Shown one piece after another: positions 56,992-64,000 of a DNA stretch of 64,000 nucleotides. The stretch is from Bacteroidaceae bacterium (lineage in GTDB: Bacteria > Bacteroidota > Bacteroidia > Bacteroidales > Muribaculaceae), in contig JAETNO010000001.1 in assembly GCA_021768245.1 (NCBI GenBank), forward strand, positions 186,001-250,000, written 5' to 3'. The position numbers were made by a program, and so were the translations under genes. The notes under the pieces are model-generated. The model was given only the letters and a program-made list of their open reading frames with translations, searched no databases and was not told where the DNA came from. Position 1 is the first letter of the stretch. Each line of letters opens with the position of its first letter.

Positions 56992-59694
56992 TTATAAACT
57001 GAAAATATCGGGGTATAAAGAGTGAAGCATTTCTTTGAAATCGCGCGATGCACTGGACGCATACTGTGCAATGGGACTTGGGAAAGTGGGGCCGGTAAAG
57101 AATGCCCTCATCTTATTCTCCAGTCTTTTGCCTCCCCGTTCCGCAAGGTTTTGCAGCAAATAGATTAAGTCGTAGCCATTATTGGTGGTTCCGCGAGTTT
57201 GCCATTCTAATGGCCTCAACTCCGACGGGCGATTTTTACCGGTCAGACGGTACGCAATCATCTTCTTTGCTTCCTCGGTATTATCAATGTTTGCTTGGGC
57301 CAGATAATTGATGAGCTTTTTCAATTTCTCATCACCACCGGCTAGGAATTTTGCTTTTAAAGGTGTGAAAAAATCATCAGATCTCTTGTCTCGGATTACT
57401 TCATCGGACAAATATGAGAGATTGGCAAAAGAATTATTATCTACGCTATCCGCTTCCGTGCCACGAGCATCGCATTCGATCATTATCTTTGCCTCGGGAC
57501 GACTGAGAATCATTTTTAAGGCTCTCTTAAGCTCAATGTTGGTTTCTTTCTCATATTGTTCTAGCATCATTCCTCCATAAAAGCCGAAAAGCGATATAAA
57601 ACTATCTATTAATGAGTCATCTTGAAGATCTCCCATTAGTATTTCTGCATTTTCGCTGAGAGAAAGTAGATTACTGGTATTTTCGTTTGTTTTAGTGGGC
57701 AGCAGACGAAAAATAACAGACAATGAATCCTGTAGTGCAAAAAGAGATTGTTCATATTGACGAGAATCCGCTGCCAATGATATGGCAAACTCGCACAACC
57801 ATGTCAATTCTATAGTATTTAACTCTTGAAGATTCTGAATAAATAGTGAATTTTGATGTGTCTTAATGGCGTTTATTGCAGCATCATATTGCGCCCCTGA
57901 TATCGGCATACGGCCCAATATAGCACAGGCCCATTCATATTTGAGCGTTTTCAGACATTCAAATATATCAGCAAGGCTCCAGCGCTCCTTATAATTTTCA
58001 TCAAAATCCGCTTTGGATATAATCTGAGGCATTGCGACTTCAAGATATACCGCATTTACGTTTACATAAGGAACAGCGACCGCCAACAATCTGTCAATCC
58101 ACTCAATCAACTCTTCTTTCCCTTCAAAATCAGGCTCAGATACAACCTTTAACCGAAGATTCATAAATGTTTCCGAAATCTGAGGCCCATAACCGTTTTT
58201 GAGGTCAACGGCATCCGCAAGAGACGTTCTAAGGTCTCTGACTGACAGAACCGCAGGGATTGGTTTCGTCTGGATATTGGTTATTGCTTGACTTTCTTTA
58301 TTTGCCTGCAATTGCGAATCCTCAGTCTCAGCTTTTCCGGGACATAGAGTCTTAAGAAGCAACAAGGCGTTGTCCTCAGCATCTGTATTATCATATGTTT
58401 TCTTGATTTGAACCGTCGTGGCGTGTCCCGTCATCTTAATAATCTCATTTTCCGGAATGCCTCGTTTCTTGCAGTTTGTCACAAATGAATGACGGCCTTT
58501 GTGAGAAGATATAAGTTGCCACAAGGGGACGGTTTCACTGTGTTTGCCTCTTCCGCTGTCTATTGTTTTGGTTCGTGTTTCGTTGAATTGGGCGTGGCGG
58601 CAGATAGCTCGTATAAGTTCATTGTAGTTGTTCTTACGGGATTTTATGAAACGTGGTGTTTTGTCAAGATATTTCTTTACAATATCTAGCGCAGCCGGAA
58701 ATAGCTTGGTGAGAGGAATTATGGCTCTGAGATTCTTACTATTCTTTGTTTTCTCCGGTCTGAAAATAGTGAATACCTCACCCTCTATAGTTTTCAAATT
58801 TGCAGAACAAAGCACCTGAGACAAGTCGCTGACACGGACACCTGTCCAACATTGTAAACAGAACATATCCCGTGCAACAGCTTCTTCATCCGTTAAGTCT
58901 GTTAAGTTGTAAAGGGTATCTATCTGTTCCTCGGTCAATGCAATCTCATTATCCTCAAGCTCATCCCCCGTAATAGTTTGTTTCAGCAATGGCAACCTGG
59001 AAGGAAGAGGATATGTGTAATTGAGATCCGGAATCGTTGTGAGATTCTTCAGATTAGTTGCGAGTGCTCTGATTCTCTGATTAGCAGTATTGATGGAAAT
59101 ATCCTGAGCCTTGAGCCATTCCGCATACCGCGCAGCAATATCCTTCGTCATGCTCGACAAGAGGTCAGGAATCTTAGCTGACTCCAAAAATTTCCTGAAA
59201 TCAAGAATGTTTGTTCGCGCAGTCCCATAAGAACGTTCATTGGCCTGATTGTTCAAACGGTACTCTATCATCAGCTCTGTAGCTGACTTCTGCAATATAT
59301 TCTGTTTCTTCTTGTTGGGCATCTTATATTCCGGTTTGATAGCTTTCAGCAGGGACTCGGGCATTGAGTCCAATGACTGATAGTTATTGCAAAAATACTC
59401 AATTTTTTCAAGATATGCGCTATCGATGGCTCGTAACCGGTTATTAACTATCGCATTATTGTGAATATCCAAAGGTGTCATCCCTTCCCGGATAATAGCA
59501 CAATGCAATCGTTGATTCCAATGCTCTATGTGAATTTTAAGGCCCGTACTTACTCTGTACTGCTTGCAGCCAACTGAGAAGCAGGCGTAAATAGTCGCTA
59601 TCCCCGCTTTATTCGGCTTGCGGAGATAGTATGACAATCTGATGGAGCGGAGAAATATCTGTTTATCTCCTTGGTTTTCAGGCTGTGTTGACAA
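56992..59694 (-). CDS. Large tyrosine recombinase with long C-terminal extension
   Basis: 900 residues. Arm-binding N-terminus (SIRLSYYLRKPNKAGIATIY near 17-36), SAM-like core-binding domain about 130-220, and catalytic domain about 250-440: Arg287 in WTGVRVSDL, His398 and Arg401 in SSHKGRHSF, His424 in MTGHATT, Tyr434 in KKTYDNTD. Normal Bacteroidetes integrases stop near 410-450. Here about 460 more residues follow, helical, with no known domain. It ends 117 nt from the right repeat, as expected for the integrase of the element. Confidence 0.9.
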   Translation of the reverse strand: MSTQPENQGDKQIFLRSIRLSYYLRKPNKAGIATIYACFSVGCKQYRVSTGLKIHIEHWNQRLHCAIIREGMTPLDIHNNAIVNNRLRAIDSAYLEKIEYFCNNYQSLDSMPESLLKAIKPEYKMPNKKKQNILQKSATELMIEYRLNNQANERSYGTARTNILDFRKFLESAKIPDLLSSMTKDIAARYAEWLKAQDISINTANQRIRALATNLKNLTTIPDLNYTYPLPSRLPLLKQTITGDELEDNEIALTEEQIDTLYNLTDLTDEEAVARDMFCLQCWTGVRVSDLSQVLCSANLKTIEGEVFTIFRPEKTKNSKNLRAIIPLTKLFPAALDIVKKYLDKTPRFIKSRKNNYNELIRAICRHAQFNETRTKTIDSGRGKHSETVPLWQLISSHKGRHSFVTNCKKRGIPENEIIKMTGHATTVQIKKTYDNTDAEDNALLLLKTLCPGKAETEDSQLQANKESQAITNIQTKPIPAVLSVRDLRTSLADAVDLKNGYGPQISETFMNLRLKVVSEPDFEGKEELIEWIDRLLAVAVPYVNVNAVYLEVAMPQIISKADFDENYKERWSLADIFECLKTLKYEWACAILGRMPISGAQYDAAINAIKTHQNSLFIQNLQELNTIELTWLCEFAISLAADSRQYEQSLFALQDSLSVIFRLLPTKTNENTSNLLSLSENAEILMGDLQDDSLIDSFISLFGFYGGMMLEQYEKETNIELKRALKMILSRPEAKIMIECDARGTEADSVDNNSFANLSYLSDEVIRDKRSDDFFTPLKAKFLAGGDEKLKKLINYLAQANIDNTEEAKKMIAYRLTGKNRPSELRPLEWQTRGTTNNGYDLIYLLQNLAERGGKRLENKMRAFFTGPTFPSPIAQYASSASRDFKEMLHSLYPDIFSL

Positions 59695-59807
59695 TCTGTG
59701 ATAAAATCTGTGTTATAAAACTGTGTTAATGATTGCACAGATGGCTCACAGCAACCGGCATTTGCTCTAAAAATCAAGTAGTTGGAAGGGGTGCTTCAGT
59801 AGGTAGC

Positions 59808-59910
59808 AAAAAAAATTGATTGTCTCTCGACAACCAATCTTAGTTAACCTTAAATCTAATACCATGAAAAACACATTGCAAAGTTAGGGTCTTTTGCTTG
59901 AACCTGCAAA
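59808..59910 (-). ncRNA. Small RNA-like transcription unit, copy 4 (insertion target)
   Basis: On the minus strand TTTG (59907-59910), 20 nt, TAACTTTG (59879-59886), then the conserved body (GGTATTAGATTTAAGGTTAA) and hairpin ATTGGTTGTC/GACAATCAAT (one G-U, GAGA loop) with a run of eight U. Transcript about 60-65 nt. Same family as the units at 4935, 5193 and 7741, with the best promoter of the four. The element joins exactly at its terminator. Confidence 0.65.
59811..59824. repeat. Right attachment repeat (attR candidate)
   Basis: AAAAATTGATTGTC, identical to the left copy. It forms the 3' arm and U tract of the terminator of the small RNA unit on the minus strand. Confidence 0.65.
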
Positions 59911-60093
59911 TTTTCTCGCAACAATTTTACTCAAAAAGACAAAAATTTTTAGCAAGATTCCCAAAATTGCGACTTTTTGATAAATTTTTGACTAAAATCG
60001 ACATTTTTAATAGCATTTTGCCAATTTAGTCCAAGAAGACAAAATCAAGCCACCGAATCCGTGTCGCCACAAGGATATATGCGATTTTTTTCG

Positions 60094-60101
60094 TATCTTT
60101 G
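60094..60101 (+). promoter_or_regulatory. -7 box for parC
   Basis: TATCTTTG, 40 nt before the parC start. No clear -33. Nothing else is seen in 59911-60140 except AT-rich spacer. Confidence 0.5.
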
Positions 60102-60140
60102 CCAATATAAAAATACATTATCTGTGCACACCATCATATT

Positions 60141-62798
60141 ATGAGCGAGGATACCTATTCGACAGATGCCATGGAGGAAACCGACCCTAAAATCATAGTC
60201 GACACAAGCAACGATGTAATCCGCCATCAATTGCGCGGCATGTACCAAAGCTGGTTTCTCGACTATGCGAGCTACGTGATTCTTGAACGCGCCGTCCCTA
60301 ACATAGAGGATGGCCTAAAACCCGTGCAGCGGCGCATCCTACACTCCATGAAACTGCTCGACGACGGACGCTTCAACAAAGTGGCCAACATCGTGGGCAA
60401 CACCATGCAGTTCCACCCCCATGGCGACGCCTCCATATATGAAGCTCTCGTGCAACTCGGACAAAAGGAACTCCTCGTGGAGACACAGGGAAACTGGGGA
60501 AACACCCTGACAGGGGCGGGAGCCGCAGCAGGCCGATATATCGAAGCCAGGCTCTCGCAGTTCGCCCTCGACGTGGTCTACAATCCCAAGGTGACGGAAT
60601 GGACCCTCAGCTATGACGGCCGCAAAAAGGAACCGGTAACCCTCCCCGTAAAATTCCCCCTGCTCCTGTCGAAGGGCGCGGAGGGCATTGCGGTAGGACT
60701 GTCCTCGAAAATCCTCCCCCATAATTTCAACGAAATAATCGATGCCTGCATAGCATATCTGAGAGGCGAGGAATTCACGCTCTATCCCGACTTTTTCACG
60801 GGAGGCTCAATCGACGTGTCGCGCTACAACGACGGAGAGCGCGGAGGCGTGGTAAAAATCCGCGCAAAAATCGAGAAAATCGACAACAAGACCCTCGCCA
60901 TCACTGAAATCCCCTACGGAAAGACCACCGCGACCCTTATTGAGTCAATAATCAAGGCTCAGGAAACAGGAAAAATCAAGGTGCGCAGCGTCGACGACAA
61001 CACGGCCCAGACAGCCAACGTAATCGTCCATCTCCAGCCCGGAACGTCGAGCGACAAGACAATCGACGCCCTCTACGCTTTCACCGACTGCGAAGTCTCC
61101 GTCTCGCCTAACTGCTGCGTGATATCCGACAACAAGCCCCACTTCATAGGCGTAAGCGACGTGCTCCGCCATAATGTAGACTCAACCCGCACAATCCTTG
61201 GCCGTGAACTGGGCATACAGCTCGACGAAGTGCGCGAGCAGCTCCACTTTGCTTCGCTCGAGCGTATCTTCATCGAAGAGCGCATCTATAAGGACAAGGG
61301 CTATGAAGAGAGCGAGAACCGCGAGGAGGCAATAGCCCACATCCGCAGCCGCCTCGAAAAATTCAAGGACCTCTTCATCCGCGAAGTGACCGACGACGAC
61401 ATCATAAGGCTCTTCGAAATCAAAATGGGACGAATCCTAAAATTCAACGCCCAGAAATGCGAGGAGCAAATCGCCGCCTACCATGAACGCATCAAGGATC
61501 TCCAATCGAAGCTCGAACACCTCACGGACTACACCATAGAATGGTTCGCCAACCTCAAGCGCAAGTATGGCGACGCCTATCCGCGCATGACTACCATACG
61601 CAATTTCGATGCCATCCAGGCCGCCGCTGTGGCTGAGGCCAACGAGAAGCTATATATCAACCGCGAGGAAGGCTTCATAGGCACATCGCTAAAGAAGGAT
61701 GAATATCTCTGCAACTGCTCGTCGATTGACGATGTTATCATCTTCTACAAGGATGGCCGATACAAAGTGGTGAAAGTCCAAGAGAAACTTTTCATCGGCA
61801 AGAATGTGCTTCATGTCGACGTGTTCAAGCGCAACGACAAGCGCACAGTCTACAATGCCATCTACCGCAACGGAAAGGGAGGCACATACTACATGAAACG
61901 CTTCTCTGTCACCGGCATCACCCGCGACAAGGAGTATAACCTCACCGCAGGCGAGCCGGGTAGCCGTGTCTGCTGGTTTACCGTCAACCCCAACGGCGAG
62001 GCCGAAGTGGTCAAGGTGACCCTAAAGCCCAAACTCCGTCTCAAAACTCTGCAATTCGATGTCGACTTTTCAAAAATGGCAATCAAGGGTCGCAGCGCAA
62101 TGGGAAATATCGTGACGCGCAACGAAGTCCATCACTTCTCATTGAAGGAAAAGGGACGCTCCACACTCGGAGGGCGCGACGTGTGGTACGACCCCGACGT
62201 AATGCGCCTCAACTACGACGGCCGTGGCGACTACCTCGGCGAATTCAATTCTGGCGACCTCGTGCTCGTCATACAGAAAAACGGCGAATACTACACCTCC
62301 ACTTTCGAAGCCTCCAACCATTACCCCGACAACATCCTTCGCATCGAGAAATTCTCGCCCCACAAGGTATGGACCGCAGTGCTCGACGACGCTGACCAGA
62401 AATATCCCTACATCAAACGCTTCACATTCGAACCGACAACCAAGCCTCAACGCTATCTTGGCGAAAACGAAAAATCCGAGTTGCTGCTCCTCAGCGACGA
62501 ACCCGGGCTTCACATCGAAGTGACCTTCGGAGGGGCCGACTCATTCCGTCCCGCGCTCGACGTCGTGGCACGCGATTTCATAGCTGTTAAATCTGTAAAG
62601 GCCAAAGGCAAACGCCTTACGACATTTACAATCGACCACATCACCGAACTTCCACCGGTTCCAACCGATGAAAACGAGGAGGAAGACTGTGAAAACGAAA
62701 ATTCCGACGGCAGCGAAGAAAACGAGACCGCAATAGAGCCTGACCGCAGTGACGATGAAGTGCGCGACGAACTGACCGGCCAACACCGCCTTTTTTAA
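60141..62798 (+). CDS. parC: DNA topoisomerase IV subunit A
   Basis: 885 residues, type IIA topoisomerase A subunit that cuts and rejoins DNA for chromosome segregation. The N-terminus has ASYVILERAVPNIEDGLKPV, the quinolone-region GNTMQFHPHGDASIYEALV and the catalytic Tyr133 in GRYIEARLSQFA. The C-terminal half is a six-bladed-type beta-pinwheel (repeats around GGTYYMKRFSVTGITRDKEY). The final ~60 residues are acidic. Bacteroidales ParC is typically of this size. Next gene follows 8 nt later. Confidence 0.93.
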   Translation: MSEDTYSTDAMEETDPKIIVDTSNDVIRHQLRGMYQSWFLDYASYVILERAVPNIEDGLKPVQRRILHSMKLLDDGRFNKVANIVGNTMQFHPHGDASIYEALVQLGQKELLVETQGNWGNTLTGAGAAAGRYIEARLSQFALDVVYNPKVTEWTLSYDGRKKEPVTLPVKFPLLLSKGAEGIAVGLSSKILPHNFNEIIDACIAYLRGEEFTLYPDFFTGGSIDVSRYNDGERGGVVKIRAKIEKIDNKTLAITEIPYGKTTATLIESIIKAQETGKIKVRSVDDNTAQTANVIVHLQPGTSSDKTIDALYAFTDCEVSVSPNCCVISDNKPHFIGVSDVLRHNVDSTRTILGRELGIQLDEVREQLHFASLERIFIEERIYKDKGYEESENREEAIAHIRSRLEKFKDLFIREVTDDDIIRLFEIKMGRILKFNAQKCEEQIAAYHERIKDLQSKLEHLTDYTIEWFANLKRKYGDAYPRMTTIRNFDAIQAAAVAEANEKLYINREEGFIGTSLKKDEYLCNCSSIDDVIIFYKDGRYKVVKVQEKLFIGKNVLHVDVFKRNDKRTVYNAIYRNGKGGTYYMKRFSVTGITRDKEYNLTAGEPGSRVCWFTVNPNGEAEVVKVTLKPKLRLKTLQFDVDFSKMAIKGRSAMGNIVTRNEVHHFSLKEKGRSTLGGRDVWYDPDVMRLNYDGRGDYLGEFNSGDLVLVIQKNGEYYTSTFEASNHYPDNILRIEKFSPHKVWTAVLDDADQKYPYIKRFTFEPTTKPQRYLGENEKSELLLLSDEPGLHIEVTFGGADSFRPALDVVARDFIAVKSVKAKGKRLTTFTIDHITELPPVPTDENEEEDCENENSDGSEENETAIEPDRSDDEVRDELTGQHRLF

Positions 62799-62806
62799 CT
62801 TTAACT

Positions 62807-63664
62807 ATGATAAAGCGACTACTCCTTCTGCTGACGGTAATCGTCCCGACCCTGCAGCTTAAAGCCATCGACCGTGATTCAACCGAGACAATCCTGCGGC
62901 CTGTCTTCGCGGCATATACCGTCGAGGCCGGTTCCGCACATCTCACCGACACATATCTCACACCCCTTAAATACGACGGCTGGCATGCGGCTATAGACTA
63001 TCAGCGCTATCAGGCAATGAAATTCTCCCCGGAGAACTGGACCATGAGGCTTCATCTCAACCTGACAGCCGACAAGACCGACAACCCGGCGCGCAACGCT
63101 TCGATGTGGAGCCTGATGCTCGCGGCAGACTGGGGCATGATGCATAAGTTCCGCCCTGTCGAGAATCTCACGCTCGCTCTCGGCGGTTCGACTGGAATAG
63201 AAATCGGCTGCCTCTACAATGACCGCAACGGCAACAATCCCGCCTCCGCCAAGGCGGCATGGACAGTGAATCTCACCGGCTTCGCTTCATACCGCACCCA
63301 GCTCTGGAAAATACCCGTTACCCTCACCTATCATCCCACCCTTCCACTGACAGGAATATTCTTTTCACCCGACTACGGGGAGCTATATTACGAAATCTAT
63401 CTCGGCGACCACTCCGGACTCGTCCACGGGGCATGGTGGGGCAACTATTTCAGTCTGGACAACCAGCTGAGCGCAGACTTCAGCTTCGGTTCCACCAACC
63501 TGCGTCTCGGATACCACGGCAAGATATTCTCATCGAAGGTCAACGACATCGTGACCAACATCTTCACCCATGCCTTCACAATCGGCATAAGCGGTGAATG
63601 GATTTCCATCAATCCCCGCAAGGGAATCCCCGCAAAAACAAGAATCATAAACGCCCTCTACTGA
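62807..63664 (+). CDS. DUF3316 outer-envelope protein
   Basis: 285 residues with signal peptide (LLLLLTVIVPTLQLKA). The body has alternating strands with aromatic residues (YTVEAGSAHLTDTYLTPLKY, GWHAAIDYQRYQAMKFSPEN, FTHAFTIGISGEWISINPRK) and matches DUF3316, probably a small beta-barrel or periplasmic protein. Function unknown. It sits between parC and the S41 lipoprotein gene, all on the plus strand. Confidence 0.8.
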   Translation: MIKRLLLLLTVIVPTLQLKAIDRDSTETILRPVFAAYTVEAGSAHLTDTYLTPLKYDGWHAAIDYQRYQAMKFSPENWTMRLHLNLTADKTDNPARNASMWSLMLAADWGMMHKFRPVENLTLALGGSTGIEIGCLYNDRNGNNPASAKAAWTVNLTGFASYRTQLWKIPVTLTYHPTLPLTGIFFSPDYGELYYEIYLGDHSGLVHGAWWGNYFSLDNQLSADFSFGSTNLRLGYHGKIFSSKVNDIVTNIFTHAFTIGISGEWISINPRKGIPAKTRIINALY

Positions 63665-63665
63665 C

Positions 63666-64000
63666 ATGAACAGAATAATCTTCACACTGCTCTGCGCCCT
63701 TATCCTTTCATGCATGAGTTCATGTCATAAGGTAGAGGAATATGCCAATGACCCACGGGGTAATTTTGAGGCCCTGTGGACTATACTCGACGAGCACTAT
63801 TGCTTCTTCGAGGAGAAAGGAGTGGACTGGGACGCCGTCCATGACAAATACGCACGCCGCATCGGGGATGAAATGACCCGCGAGGAACTTTTCATTGTAT
63901 GCGCCGACATGCTCGACGAGCTCCGCGACGGCCACGTGAACCTCACCGCGCCATTCAACACCTCCTATTATCGCAAATGGTGGAGCGACTACCCGCAGAA
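63666..64000 (+). CDS. S41-type peptidase lipoprotein, 5' part only
   Basis: The gene runs off the window. The N-terminus has a lipoprotein signal (LLCALILSCMSSCHKVEE, Cys near 20) and then the N-terminal helical domain seen in Bacteroidales S41/C-terminal-processing peptidases (NFEALWTILDEHYCFFEEKG, LDELRDGHVNL). The catalytic Ser/Lys part lies beyond the end. It starts 1 nt after the DUF3316 stop. Confidence 0.75.
   Translation, partial: MNRIIFTLLCALILSCMSSCHKVEEYANDPRGNFEALWTILDEHYCFFEEKGVDWDAVHDKYARRIGDEMTREELFIVCADMLDELRDGHVNLTAPFNTSYYRKWWSDYPQ

Larger units (their letters stand above)
34849..59824. mobile_element. Integrated element of about 25 kb between 14-bp direct repeats
   Basis: Bounded by AAAAATTGATTGTC at 34849-34862 and again at 59811-59824. 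The tyrosine recombinase gene ends 117 nt from the right repeat. Inside, base composition is AT-richer and genes are short, hypothetical or recombination/replication related (Sak3-type annealing protein, PD-(D/E)XK nuclease, serine recombinase, BT4734, helicase-like, DUF3987-like). No relaxase, coupling protein, tra, capsid, portal or terminase gene is recognised, so it is neither a standard ICE nor a prophage. It could be a mobilisable island or a satellite. Ends are inferred from the repeat and should be checked against an empty site. Confidence 0.7.

Noticed and set aside
34849..59824. Prophage or conjugative element
   Set aside because: No capsid, portal, terminase, tail, lysis, relaxase or tra-type gene could be recognised among the proteins.
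1..64000. CRISPR array or rRNA operon
   Set aside because: No regularly spaced long direct repeats and no rRNA-like sequence seen; the CGACAC cluster is too short-spaced for CRISPR.

Overview
The window is a chromosomal segment of a Bacteroidales bacterium, most likely from the Muribaculaceae or a close gut relative. Several promoters fit the Bacteroidetes sigma pattern (TTTG, about 20 nt, TAnnTTTG), start codons generally lack Shine-Dalgarno sequences, and the gene content is typical of the order (DUF349, DUF3316, GH43 lipoprotein, DUF3871, BT4734/VirE-N, DUF3987-like and DUF6140-like proteins). The family-level placement is inference.

Bases 1-34800 and 59880-64000 are host backbone. From the left: a WecA-like GlcNAc-1-P transferase and a divergent glycosyltransferase; a two-component system; two near-identical promoter-to-terminator small RNA units, a 53-codon ORF and tRNA-Arg(ACG); a ZIP metal transporter and a HAD phosphatase; a third small RNA unit, pyrE and an SRPBCC gene; and a Rieske-like lipoprotein with replaced ligands. 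Bases 9748-19873 hold a long minus-strand cluster of exported proteins: CHASE2 membrane protein, FecR-like protein, WD40-like/OmpA-like protein, TPR plus caspase protein, DUF4384 protein, a small secreted protein and a transglutaminase-like protein. The first gene is split by a run of ten G/C. Next come a NUDIX hydrolase, RecQ, a WcaJ-type sugar-phosphate transferase, a DUF349 protein, an AT-rich AlbA_2/Schlafen-like gene, a GH43 lipoprotein, a degenerate FAH-fold protein, Rex, gltX, argC and a YoeB-like toxin-antitoxin pair. On the far side are parC, a DUF3316 gene and the start of an S41 peptidase lipoprotein.

Bases 34849-59824 look like a roughly 25-kb integrated element. It is AT-richer than its flanks, ends next to a 900-residue tyrosine recombinase, and is bounded by a 14-bp direct repeat. 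The right repeat lies in the 3' arm of the terminator of a fourth small RNA unit, so the insertion site appears to be a small RNA gene rather than a tRNA. The left end carries its own outward promoter and a weaker hairpin ending in the same 14 bp. The element encodes a Sak3/DUF1071 annealing protein with a PD-(D/E)XK nuclease, a serine recombinase, a BT4734-type protein, a helicase-like protein without the Walker A lysine and a DUF3987-like protein with a membrane segment. It also has an 11-bp-phased CGACAC repeat cluster that could be an origin. I recognise no conjugation, relaxase, capsid, portal or terminase gene. Cargo includes an M20/M42-like peptidase, a 598-residue PH-like/TPR protein paired with a DUF6140-like protein, an LRR/MBG surface protein, a homing endonuclease and many unknowns.

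The two best candidates for undescribed biology are the CHASE2-caspase envelope cluster with its homopolymer switch, and the small-RNA-terminator-targeting element.
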